Shown: piece by piece, positions 43,504 through 56,399 of the stretch
How positions within the stretch are numbered: position 1 is the stretch's first letter
Layout: every line of letters begins with the position of its first letter
Assembly (NCBI GenBank): GCA_016713425.1
Contig: JADJPE010000005.1
Location: forward strand, 6,360,501-6,424,500
DNA: 64,000 bases
Direction of reading: 5' to 3'
DNA from: Deltaproteobacteria bacterium
Lineage (GTDB): Bacteria; Myxococcota; Kuafuiibacteriia; Kuafuiibacteriales; Kuafuiibacteriaceae
Made by a program: the position numbers and the translations under genes
The notes under the pieces: model-generated
The model's input: the letters and a program-made list of their open reading frames with translations, nothing else
Told to the model about the DNA's origin: nothing
The model's database searches: none

Positions 43504-44295
43504 ATGGCGAACTCTGAGACCCCAAAACCCAAGACGACGACCAAGATCAAAGCCAAGTCCGAGAGCAAGCTGCAGGCATTGCTCGCCGCGGGCAAGAAGC
43601 CCGAGGACCTGACCGAAGAAGAGAAGAAGCAGGTCCTGGCTGAGATCGATGCCGAGGTCGAAAACATGACCGCGGAGGACGTCCTGAAGGCGGTGGAGCG
43701 GGGAGAGCTCGAGATCGAGTATGTCGATCCGCCCAATCCGCTCGACAACTTCACCGAGGAAAACTTCAAGAAGTTCCTGACCGGCAAGATCACCTGGGCT
43801 CAGCTCGAAGGCATGACGATGGAGCAAGCGTATGCCATCGCAGAGTTCGGTTACACGATGTACCAGCAGGGCCGCTACAAGGACGCCCGCACGCTTTTCG
43901 AAGGTCTCGTCATCGGCAACCCATACGACCCTTATTTTCATGCGATGCTCGGCGCCATCTACACCAAGATGGATCTTCATGAAGAAGCGGCTCAGGAATT
44001 CTCGATCGCCATCGATCTCGATCCCGAAGACATCAACTCGTACGTCAATCGCGGCGAGCTCCTGCTTCAACACGGTGAATTCGAGTACGCGATGGAGGAT
44101 CTCAAGGCGGCCATCGATCTCGATCCCGAAGGAAAGAATCCGGCGTCCTTACGGGCCCGCGCCCTCGCGGCGGCAACCGCGGCGGCGATCAAGGAGCTCA
44201 TCGATCGAAAGTCATCGGGTGAGGTTGCGACCTCGCCACCGAAGCGACGGGGCGATAAGAAGCCCCTCGCTCAGCCTCCTCCGAAAAAATCGTAA
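43504..44295 (+). CDS. Second SycD/LcrH-like TPR protein
   Basis: A 263-residue protein. A charged N-terminal extension (~80 residues, with KKPEDLTEEEKKQVLAEIDA) precedes a TPR core strikingly similar to the 41553 protein (FGYTMYQQGRYKDARTLFEGLVIGNPYDPYFHAMLGAIY). Two or three further TPR helices and a Lys/Pro-rich tail follow. The shared FEGL and PYDPYFHAMLG pattern is that of SycD/LcrH. The two proteins are probably paralogues serving different substrates or different parts of one. The ATG at 43504 was chosen over an upstream frame extension. sctV starts 54 bases downstream. Confidence 0.78.
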   Translation: MANSETPKPKTTTKIKAKSESKLQALLAAGKKPEDLTEEEKKQVLAEIDAEVENMTAEDVLKAVERGELEIEYVDPPNPLDNFTEENFKKFLTGKITWAQLEGMTMEQAYAIAEFGYTMYQQGRYKDARTLFEGLVIGNPYDPYFHAMLGAIYTKMDLHEEAAQEFSIAIDLDPEDINSYVNRGELLLQHGEFEYAMEDLKAAIDLDPEGKNPASLRARALAAATAAAIKELIDRKSSGEVATSPPKRRGDKKPLAQPPPKKS

Positions 44296-44349
44296 CCAAG
44301 CCAACGATCGACCGCCTTCTCTCTCTTCTCTTCGATTGGGGCCACGACG

Positions 44350-46509
44350 GTGAAAAACTTCCTCGCAGTCCTGACGACCGGCGACATCCGGCAGATCATT
44401 GGCCGGTACTCGGACATCCTCCTGGCCGGACTGGTCGTGATGATCATCTCGATGTTGATCATCCCGCTGCCGCCTTTCATCCTGGACATTCTCATCGTCC
44501 TCAACATCTCGATCTCGGTCGTCTTGCTCCTGCTCGCGATGTACATTCCGAACGCCCTTCACTTGGCGTCTTTTCCTTCCCTGCTCTTGATCACGACCCT
44601 CTTCCGCTTGGCTCTGAATGTCTCGTCGACGCGGCTCATCTTGCTCGAAGCGAAGGCCGGCGAGGTCATCAAAGCATTCGGTAACTTCGTCGTCCGCGGC
44701 AACCTGGTCGTCGGTATCGTCATCTTTCTGATCTTGACGATCATCCAGTTCCTGGTGATCACGAAGGGTGCAGAGCGCGTCGCCGAGGTCGCCGCGCGCT
44801 TCACGCTCGACGCCATGCCCGGCAAGCAGATGTCGATCGACGCCGATCTCCGGGCCGGCGCGTTCGACATGGACGTCGCGCGCAAGAAGCGAAACGATCT
44901 GTCGCGGGAATCGCAGCTCTTCGGGTCGATGGACGGCGCGATGAAGTTCGTAAAAGGCGACTCCATCGCCGGGCTCATCATCACCGCCATCAACATCATC
45001 GCCGGTGTCATCATCGGCGTGACGATGCTCGGCATGCAGGCGAGCGAAGCCCTCAACCTCTTTGCCCTCTTGACGATCGGCGACGGCATGGTCTCGCAGA
45101 TCCCGGCGCTCCTCATCTCGATCACGGCCGGTTTGGTCGTCACGCGGGTGGCCTCGGAGGAGGAAGACAACCACCTCGGTCGAGACATCTCGTTCCAGCT
45201 CCTCGCACAGCCTCGCGCCTTCGGTATCGCGTCGGCGCTTCTGATTCTCTTCGGCATCATCCCTGGTCTGCCGCTCGTCCCGTTTTGGATCATGGGCGGG
45301 ACGACGACCGCCCTCGCCTACATGCTTCATCGCACCCAGAAGCTCAAAGCCGAGGGCCGCCTTCAGCCGATCAACCCCGGGGGGCCGCCCTCGGAAGAGG
45401 AGGTCCGGGAACAGCGCGAAAAGCGTGTGCAGGCACAACGGATGCAGGAGGGGCAGTCCCAGCAAATGCTGCCCGTGGTCACGCCGATCGCCCTCGAGGT
45501 CGCCGCCGATCTCATCCCGCTCGTCGAAGACAGCGGCGAGGGGAGCCGATTCTTAGGTGAGATGATCCCGATGATGCGAGACGGCTTGTTCTACGAGCTC
45601 GGCGTTCGCTTCCCTGGCATTCGTGTGCGCGGCAACGAGACCGACATGCCGCCCGGCGCGTACCTCATCATGATCAACGAGATCCCGCTCGTGATGGGTA
45701 CGGTCTCGCAGGACAAGGTCTTGGTGAACGACACGGTCGAGCGCCTGCGCCTCTTGAACATCGAAGGCGAGCCGGCAACGAACCCGGCGAACGGCAACGA
45801 GTGCGCTTGGATCGGGGCCGAATACCAAGACGTCGCCGAGCAAGCCGGACTTACGACGTGGGATGCGGCCGGCTACATGGTGCTCCACCTCTCGAGCGTC
45901 CTCCGAAAGAACGGCGCCGAGTTCGTCGGCATCCAAGAGACGACGAATATGCTCGAACAGCTCGAGCAAGCGTTCCCGGCCTTGGTCAAAGAGACGGTGC
46001 CGAAGGTCATTTCCCCCTTCCAGCTCACCGACATCTTGCGGCGCCTCATCGAAGAAGAAATCTCGATCCGCGATCTGCGGTCGATCCTTCAGGCGTTGGC
46101 GGAGTGGGGTCAGGTCGAACACGACACTGTGATGCTGACGGAGTACGTCCGCGCCGCCCTCAAACGCTACATCTCTCACAAGTACACGCGCGGCCAGAAC
46201 ACGCTCATTGTGTACCTGCTCGACCCTCAAATCGAAGAGACCGTTCGGTCCTCGATTCAGCACACGTCGTCCGGCAGCTACCTGGCGCTCGAGCCGGAGA
46301 TCACCCAGGAGATCTTGTCGGCGGTCCGAACCGAGGTCGGGTCGTTGCCGCCGACCGCCCAAAACCCAGTGATCCTGACGACCATGGAGATTCGCCGCTA
46401 CTTCCGCAAGCTCGTCGAGCTCGAGTTCCCGCACCTCGCCGTGCTCTCATACCAAGAGCTCTCGCCCGACATGAACATTCAGCCGATCGCGCGCATCAGC
46501 CTCGAATAG
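44350..46509 (+). CDS. sctV: Type III export gate protein SctV/FlhA
   Basis: A 719-residue protein, GTG start. The N-terminal half has eight TM segments with the FHIPEP-family signature TLFRLALNVSSTRLIL (~80-95), and the conserved GAFDMDVARKKRNDLSRESQ-type cytoplasmic loop. The C-terminal half is the nonameric cytoplasmic domain that docks substrate-chaperone complexes (NETDMPPGAYLIMINEIPL, IEEEISIRDLRSILQALAEWG). Length and motifs are complete. It is the last type III gene here: no ATPase (SctN), inner ring (SctJ/SctD), secretin or needle gene follows before alaS. Confidence 0.96.
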   Translation: MKNFLAVLTTGDIRQIIGRYSDILLAGLVVMIISMLIIPLPPFILDILIVLNISISVVLLLLAMYIPNALHLASFPSLLLITTLFRLALNVSSTRLILLEAKAGEVIKAFGNFVVRGNLVVGIVIFLILTIIQFLVITKGAERVAEVAARFTLDAMPGKQMSIDADLRAGAFDMDVARKKRNDLSRESQLFGSMDGAMKFVKGDSIAGLIITAINIIAGVIIGVTMLGMQASEALNLFALLTIGDGMVSQIPALLISITAGLVVTRVASEEEDNHLGRDISFQLLAQPRAFGIASALLILFGIIPGLPLVPFWIMGGTTTALAYMLHRTQKLKAEGRLQPINPGGPPSEEEVREQREKRVQAQRMQEGQSQQMLPVVTPIALEVAADLIPLVEDSGEGSRFLGEMIPMMRDGLFYELGVRFPGIRVRGNETDMPPGAYLIMINEIPLVMGTVSQDKVLVNDTVERLRLLNIEGEPATNPANGNECAWIGAEYQDVAEQAGLTTWDAAGYMVLHLSSVLRKNGAEFVGIQETTNMLEQLEQAFPALVKETVPKVISPFQLTDILRRLIEEEISIRDLRSILQALAEWGQVEHDTVMLTEYVRAALKRYISHKYTRGQNTLIVYLLDPQIEETVRSSIQHTSSGSYLALEPEITQEILSAVRTEVGSLPPTAQNPVILTTMEIRRYFRKLVELEFPHLAVLSYQELSPDMNIQPIARISLE

Positions 46510-46535
46510 CGAGGCGCCGGGCGCAGCCGCCTCGC
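46509..46535 (+). terminator. Hairpin immediately after sctV
   Basis: GCGAGGCG (46509-46516, beginning in the stop codon) pairs perfectly with CGCCTCGC (46528-46535) across an 11-base loop. There is no T-run after it, so it may be an mRNA-end stabiliser or a weak terminator closing the type III operon. Confidence 0.35.
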
Positions 46536-46650
46536 CGCGGAACTGCGCCTGGGTTGGTGGTGGTGGCCCGCGGCGCCGCGCCAGCCCACAAGAGGCCTCG
46601 CCTTCGGACTTGCGTCGGCTGTACGGGCCCACTACGAGACGAGACCAGAC

Positions 46651-49410
46651 ATGAAAGCGCTGACCACGGCCCAGATCCGACGGGCCTTCCTCGACTTCTT
46701 CACCTCGCGCGGCCACGAGGAAGTGGCCTCGAGCCCACTGGTCCCGGCGCACGACCCCACCCTCCTCTTCACCAACGCAGGCATGGTCCAGTTCAAAGAC
46801 GTCTTCATGGGCAAGGAGACGCGACCCTACCGTCGAGCAACTTCGTCCCAGCGATGCCTGCGGGCCGGCGGCAAGCACAACGACCTCGAGGCCGTCGGGC
46901 GATCACCGCGCCACCACACGTTCTTCGAGATGCTCGGCAACTTCTCCTTCGGGGACTATTTCAAGAAAGACGCCATCGAGTTCGCATGGGCGCTACTCCT
47001 CGACGTATTCGAGCTTCCGCCCGAGCGCCTCTGTGTCACCGTGTTCGCAGGTGAAGGTGACATCCCAGCGGACGAAGAGGCGGCCGAGCTTTGGCGCGCA
47101 ATTGGCGTACCCGCCGAACGCATCTTTCGATGCGGCAAACACGACAACTACTGGCAGATGGGCGACACCGGCCCGCAAGGTCCCTGCACTGAGATCCACT
47201 ACTTCATGCCCAACGACATGACCGGTGCGCTCGATCAACGTCGGGTCGAGCAGTCTGACGGCTGGATGGAGATCTGGAACCTCGTCTTCATGCAGTTCAT
47301 GAAGGAGACGGATGCCGCGCCGCTCGCAAAGCTCCCGCGCCCATGCGTCGATACTGGAGCCGGCCTCGAACGACTCGCGGTCGTCCTTCAGAACAAGACG
47401 TCGAATTACGACACCGACCTCTTTCAAGGTCTTCTCGGCGCCATCGCCGACGACATCAAGAAGCCCTACGCGCGGGCATCCGAAGAAGACAGGATCTCGA
47501 TGCGCGTCATCGCTGACCACGCACGCGCCGCAACTTTCTTGATCGGCGATGGCGTCATGCCCGAACGCGACGGGCGCGGTTACGTGCTGAGGCGCATCAT
47601 GCGACGCGCCATCCGACACGGAAAGCGACTGGGATTCGACGATCTCTTCTTCGACCGCGCGTGCGCCACGGTCATCCGCGAGATGAAGGACGCGTATCCA
47701 GATCTCGAGCGTGCGTCATCGCTCATCGAAGAGGTCGCCCGGCGAGAAGAAACCGCGTTCCGACGAACGCTCGACCGCGGCCTCAAGCTGCTCGACGAGA
47801 AGCTCGCCGACCCGAGGGCGATCGCGGCTTGCGAATCCGCATCGGGCTCAGCTTCGGATGCCGGTCCGCAAACAACCTCGGTCGCAATCCCGGCCGACAT
47901 CGTCGCCGAACTCTACGACACGTACGGCTTCCCGATCGACCTCACGAACACGATCGCTCAGGAACGAGGCTTTACCGTCAACGAGGCCGAGGCGATGGAA
48001 GAAGTTCGGCGCCGGCAAGCCAAAGGCGCCGACGCAGACCTCTCAAAGGTCTCCCGGATTGAGACATTGTGGTTCGAGCTCCGCGACACGCTCGGTGCCA
48101 CGAAGTTCACCGGATACACGACCGAGCGTGGCGAGGCGAAGCTGCTCGCAATTATCAAGGATGGCGTGCGCGTCGAATCGGCGCGTGACGCCGAGAAGGT
48201 TGGCCTGATCTTCGACGCCACGCCCTTCTACGGCGAATCGGGCGGGCAAGTCGGAGACACCGGCACGGCGACCCACTGCAAGACAGCCACGGGCCCGGGC
48301 GGAACCGGAAGCACAGACCGAGCGGCCTTCGCCAGCGTCCGTATCACGGATACGCAGAGGCCCCTGCCCGAGATCTTCGTGCACTTTGGCGACGTGCAGG
48401 GGGAGATCAAGACGCACGAAACGTTCGAGCTCATTGTCGACGGCCAGCAGCGGGCCCGGACGCGAAGGAATCACTCTGCCACTCACCTCCTCCACCTCGC
48501 GCTCAAGGAAGTGCTGGGGACCCACGTTCAGCAGAAAGGATCCCTAGTCGCACCGGATCGCCTGCGCTTCGACTTCGCCCATTTCGAGTCGTTGCGACCC
48601 GAACAAGTTCGCGCCGTCGAGGTTCGGGTCAACGCCATGATCCAACGCGACGACGCGACGGTGATTGAGGAGGTTTCGATCGACGAAGCGCGCAGCTCGG
48701 GCGCCGTCATGCTGTTCGGCGAAAAATACGGCGATCGCGTCCGGACCGTCGCCATCGGTGGCGAGTCCTTGGAGCTGTGCGGCGGCGTGCATGTCGCGCG
48801 CGCCGGGGAGATCGGCTTCTTCAAGATCGTGAGCGACGCATCCATCGCGTCGGGGGTAAGGCGGATCGAAGCGGTCACCGGGCCACGCGCCGTAGATTGG
48901 GTTCAGGCGCAGGAGCAGATCTTGCGAGAGGCCGCAGCGCTCATGAAGGCCGCGCCCGAGCAACTGGCCGAACGTATCGAGAAGCTTCTGCGCCGAACGA
49001 AAGAACTGGAGCGGCAACTGGAAGAAGCAAGGACGAAGGCCGCGCTCGGCACCGGTGGTGCCGCGTCGAGCGGGGTCGAAACCATCGCGGGAATTCCGGT
49101 GCTGTTTCACAAGGCCGACGACACCCCGAAGAAGTCGCTTCGCCCGCTCGCCGACCGGTTGCGGGATCAACTCAAGAGCGGGGTCGTCGTCTTGACGGCC
49201 GCCGAAGAAGGCAAGGTCGCCCTGCTCGTGGCCGCCACGCCCGACATGGCCGGTCGCGTAGACGCTGGCCGGCTCGTCAAGGCAGCCTCGGCCAAAATGG
49301 AAGGCTCTGGTGGCGGACGCCCAGACTTCGCGCAGGGCGGAGGGCTTGCAGACAAGGAAGCGGAAGGCCTCGAGGCACTTCGACAAGCCCTGACCACTGA
49401 AGGCGCGTAG
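46651..49410 (+). CDS. alaS: Alanyl-tRNA synthetase
   Basis: A 919-residue enzyme that charges tRNA-Ala. The N-terminal class II catalytic domain begins at TTAQIRRAFLDFFTSRGHE, with RATSSQRCLRAGGKHNDLE and the FFEMLGNFSFGDYFKK motif. The editing domain has the zinc-site residues His608/His612 (HSATH) and Cys710/His714 (CGGVH). A coiled-coil and C-Ala domain end in GGRPDFAQGGG. It is slightly longer than E. coli AlaS (876), with extra sequence around residues 390-415. The ATG at 46651 lies 141 bases after sctV. The tRNA-Ala(GGC) gene at 20877 is one of its substrates. Confidence 0.97.
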   Translation: MKALTTAQIRRAFLDFFTSRGHEEVASSPLVPAHDPTLLFTNAGMVQFKDVFMGKETRPYRRATSSQRCLRAGGKHNDLEAVGRSPRHHTFFEMLGNFSFGDYFKKDAIEFAWALLLDVFELPPERLCVTVFAGEGDIPADEEAAELWRAIGVPAERIFRCGKHDNYWQMGDTGPQGPCTEIHYFMPNDMTGALDQRRVEQSDGWMEIWNLVFMQFMKETDAAPLAKLPRPCVDTGAGLERLAVVLQNKTSNYDTDLFQGLLGAIADDIKKPYARASEEDRISMRVIADHARAATFLIGDGVMPERDGRGYVLRRIMRRAIRHGKRLGFDDLFFDRACATVIREMKDAYPDLERASSLIEEVARREETAFRRTLDRGLKLLDEKLADPRAIAACESASGSASDAGPQTTSVAIPADIVAELYDTYGFPIDLTNTIAQERGFTVNEAEAMEEVRRRQAKGADADLSKVSRIETLWFELRDTLGATKFTGYTTERGEAKLLAIIKDGVRVESARDAEKVGLIFDATPFYGESGGQVGDTGTATHCKTATGPGGTGSTDRAAFASVRITDTQRPLPEIFVHFGDVQGEIKTHETFELIVDGQQRARTRRNHSATHLLHLALKEVLGTHVQQKGSLVAPDRLRFDFAHFESLRPEQVRAVEVRVNAMIQRDDATVIEEVSIDEARSSGAVMLFGEKYGDRVRTVAIGGESLELCGGVHVARAGEIGFFKIVSDASIASGVRRIEAVTGPRAVDWVQAQEQILREAAALMKAAPEQLAERIEKLLRRTKELERQLEEARTKAALGTGGAASSGVETIAGIPVLFHKADDTPKKSLRPLADRLRDQLKSGVVVLTAAEEGKVALLVAATPDMAGRVDAGRLVKAASAKMEGSGGGRPDFAQGGGLADKEAEGLEALRQALTTEGA

Positions 49411-49434
49411 GACCACGACCGAGACACACCAAGC

Positions 49435-49552
49435 GTCGAGGCACGCACACGTCGAGGCACGCACACGTCGAGGCACGCACACGTCGAGGCACGCACACGT
49501 CGAGGCACGCACACGTCGAGGCACGTACAGGTCGAGGCACGCATGGGTCGAG
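49435..49552. repeat. Tandem repeat, ~7 copies of a 16-bp unit
   Basis: GTCGAGGCACGCACAC repeats head to tail from 49435; the first five copies are identical, the sixth and seventh have point changes (GTACAG, GCATGG), and a partial copy ends at 49552. It lies wholly between alaS and the PilZ-Hsp70 gene. Minus-strand frames through it (CVPRRVRAST repeats) are artefacts of the repeat. The rest of 49553-49659 holds no gene. Confidence 0.95.
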
Positions 49553-49659
49553 CCGCGGCGATGTAGGCCGCGGGCACACAAGAAGCGCCCCCGCCCCCCG
49601 CCTCCGCGGCGCGGCTGGCACCCAAAAGACCGATGTTTTTGAAACATCCAAACTGAGGT

Positions 49660-53871
<4,212 letters not shown>

Positions 53872-53892
53872 ACGCATCCATCCGTCAGAGCG

Positions 53893-55317
53893 TCAGAGCG
53901 TCACACACGCCAATGCGTCCTCGATCGATGTCTTCGAGGCCTGTTCGAGCAGCTCATCGGCGGGCGAGCGTCCGCGCTCGGCACGTTCGACCAGCGGACG
54001 AAGGCAGCTTGCGCAATCAGGCGCGCCGGCGTCGAGACGCTCGTAGGCTGTGCGCACCAACCACTTGGCGACTTCACGGACGGGTCCGGCCGCGCTCTCG
54101 GCCGCGAGCCCCTGCCGAGCAACCTGAGGCTGGAGCTTGGTGACCGCCTCATAGTCCATCTTCGCGAGTCGATCATCGACCGCTCGACGAGTGGCCTCGT
54201 CATCAAGGATGGCCCGCCAGAATCCAGCGATGGCCACCGCTTCATCGGGCAGCACACAGTCGGCGCCCCGTAGCTCGACATACCCCTTCGGCCGGACTTC
54301 AGGAAAAAACGTCGTGAGGTGGTCAACGAAATCGCCCACCGTGACCACCGTGCCTTCGAAGCCTTCTTCAGCAAAGGCCGCGAAAGGCTTTGGCTCGGTC
54401 ACCCGGTATTGTCCATTGCGAAGGAAGAACATCGTGGGCGTTTTGACGGCGCGGTCGATGTAGCGGGCGATCGTGAGTCCTTCGCGATCGAACATCTCCG
54501 GCCAAACGCCGGACCGGCGGGCGTCGGTTCCGAGCCAGATTTGGTAGCGCATGCTCTGAAAGCCGTTCGCCTTGCCACCCGAGAAAGGAGACGACGCGGT
54601 CAGTGCGGTCAGAAAAGGAGACACGCGAGCTGCCGTTCGAACCTTGTCGACCAGGTTGGCTTCGCTGAGAAAGTCGACCGTCGTCTGCACGCTCGACGTC
54701 AAGTGCATCATGTCGAGACCGCGGGCCCCGGAGGTCGCGAGATAGCGGCGCATGATGTCATAGCGCCCCTTGGGCATCTTCGGCGCGGTCTCGCGGGATG
54801 CGAACGGATGATGACCAAGCGCCCAGAATCCTATGCCCTCGGCCTCGCCGACCGCTCGAAGCGCGGTCGCGTATCCACGCACCTCCTCGAGGAGTCGCCG
54901 CAGCGCGCGGTGAGGGCTGGAGGCAAACTCGATCTGACCGCCCGGCTCAAGCGAGATCAAGGGGCCTCCACCCGTCAGTCCCACGATGAGCCCCTCCGCT
55001 TCGGCCACAGCGCCGGAGGCGTCCACGGAGGACTCCACGGCTTCGGAGACGTCCACGGCGACGCTTTGGCCGACCGCAAACTCCCGCTCGATCGTCATCC
55101 CGAGCGACGGTGCAAGCCGAGTCAAGAGGCGCGCCAATGCGGGGTGATCGACGGACCGTAGGTCGGCACGCTGAAACCCAAAAAGCTCGAGCTCCAAGCC
55201 AACATACCACTCGGATGCAGGCTTCGCAGACCGCAAGAAGAGGCCGGCCACCTGGTCGGGGGTCGTTTCTCGAAACGGGCGAAGAAGAAGGTTGTCCCCG
55301 GGCAGGTCGCCCGTCAT
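53893..55317 (-). CDS. gshA: Glutamate-cysteine ligase (GCS2-type)
   Basis: A 474-residue enzyme for the first step of glutathione synthesis. The start at ATG 55317 (MTGDLPGD) is preferred over TTG 55329. Family motifs: YVGLELELFGF near the N-terminus, GLTGGGPLISLEPGGQIEFASSPH, IGFWALGHHP, TSSVQTTVDFLSE, and late PEVRPKGYVELRGADC. This is the plant/proteobacterial GCS2 form rather than the E. coli GshA form. No gshB neighbour is seen. It is convergent with the PilZ-Hsp70 gene, with only ~20 bases between the stops. Confidence 0.88.
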   Translation of the reverse strand: MTGDLPGDNLLLRPFRETTPDQVAGLFLRSAKPASEWYVGLELELFGFQRADLRSVDHPALARLLTRLAPSLGMTIEREFAVGQSVAVDVSEAVESSVDASGAVAEAEGLIVGLTGGGPLISLEPGGQIEFASSPHRALRRLLEEVRGYATALRAVGEAEGIGFWALGHHPFASRETAPKMPKGRYDIMRRYLATSGARGLDMMHLTSSVQTTVDFLSEANLVDKVRTAARVSPFLTALTASSPFSGGKANGFQSMRYQIWLGTDARRSGVWPEMFDREGLTIARYIDRAVKTPTMFFLRNGQYRVTEPKPFAAFAEEGFEGTVVTVGDFVDHLTTFFPEVRPKGYVELRGADCVLPDEAVAIAGFWRAILDDEATRRAVDDRLAKMDYEAVTKLQPQVARQGLAAESAAGPVREVAKWLVRTAYERLDAGAPDCASCLRPLVERAERGRSPADELLEQASKTSIEDALACVTL

Positions 55318-55450
55318 CGGTTTAGACAAGCCGAAGGAGCATAGCGGTCGGGGCGCTCGTCGCCTAGGAAGAACTCCGAAACCGTCCGCCCTCGCTCAAT
55401 TCTCCGCCGCTCTACGCGGGCGCCGGGTATGCCGGGTCGAGCTTTCAAGG

Positions 55451-56245
55451 TCATCCATTCCGGTCGACCTGCGCCCGGGCGAACAAGTCCGCCGCCCCCA
55501 CGACCGCGGCCGGGATCGAGATAAGCCCGAGCAACGGGACGAGAAGGGAGAGCTGAACGACAGCGCCGACCCCCAGCATGGTTCCGAAGGACCGGAGGAG
55601 GTACTTGAGTCGGTCACGGAGCCCGTGCTCTGTGACCAAGAGCGCCGCGTTGACGCATGAGGCCGAGAACGCAAGCCAGTTCACGACGACGCCGAGGACG
55701 AACAGCGGCGGAAAGACCCAGCCGAGAACCGTCAGAACACCAAGGACACCGAGAAAGAAGAGCCCCCGAAAAAGGTCGGGGATCGTCCCCACGAACCATC
55801 CCGGCTCGCGCGTCGAAAGCCCATAGTTTTCAAGCACGCGCACGGCCATGCGATCGTAGAATGTGCCCCCTACGAGCTCCACGATGGTCGTGAACAACAG
55901 CGCGAGCGCCGCGAAGCCCACGAGTCCGACCAGCACGGCCGCGAAATACCAAAGATAGACAAGCAGGCCTTCAGTCGGGCGAACCCATATCCAATCGATG
56001 AGGCCACTGATGACAAACGGCAGGGCCGCGACCGTCACCGCGTAGAGCGCCACCGTGATCAGCAGCGGAACGAGCGCGAGCCGCCTCAGCACAGGGTCAG
56101 CGCGGAGCCGACTGAGTCCCACGAAGACCGTCCGTGCACCGAGGATGAAGCCCATCGGTCCCGGCGAAAGCGCCCGCGCGGGCGTAGCACGCGGCGTCCA
56201 GCCCTTCGGAGTGGAGTCAAACGAGCCAAGGCCGGAGTCAGGCAT
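55451..56245 (-). CDS. CysZ/EI24-like membrane protein
   Basis: A 264-residue polytopic protein with start ATG 56245; a longer minus-strand frame exists, but it only reads through the start of the divergent TPR gene. The core GPMGFILGARTVFVGLSRLRADPVLRRLALVPLLI is the opening of EI24/CysZ-like proteins. Several TM segments follow, with LVGGTFYDRMAVRVLENYG, a VEL-x-GGxFYD pattern seen in the family, and EHGLRDRLKYLLRSFGTMLG. E. coli CysZ moves sulfate. No cysteine or sulfate genes are present here, so the substrate is unknown. It is divergent from the TPR-transglutaminase gene at 56400. Confidence 0.8.
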   Translation of the reverse strand: MPDSGLGSFDSTPKGWTPRATPARALSPGPMGFILGARTVFVGLSRLRADPVLRRLALVPLLITVALYAVTVAALPFVISGLIDWIWVRPTEGLLVYLWYFAAVLVGLVGFAALALLFTTIVELVGGTFYDRMAVRVLENYGLSTREPGWFVGTIPDLFRGLFFLGVLGVLTVLGWVFPPLFVLGVVVNWLAFSASCVNAALLVTEHGLRDRLKYLLRSFGTMLGVGAVVQLSLLVPLLGLISIPAAVVGAADLFARAQVDRNG

Positions 56246-56399
56246 GGGTGGATGGTCGACGACTCGAACGCAATCGTCCAATGAGAAGTGACGGCGCCGC
56301 TCAGGAAGCCCCCAGATCGGTTGCGCGGCGCCGACTTGCCTGCGATACGAGACGAGGGTCGAGGCAAGGCGCACCGCCCAAGAGAAGAACCGTGCAATC

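Noticed and set aside
54319..55161. 280-codon plus-strand frame
   Set aside because: Antisense to the glutamate-cysteine ligase gene, which has clear family motifs.
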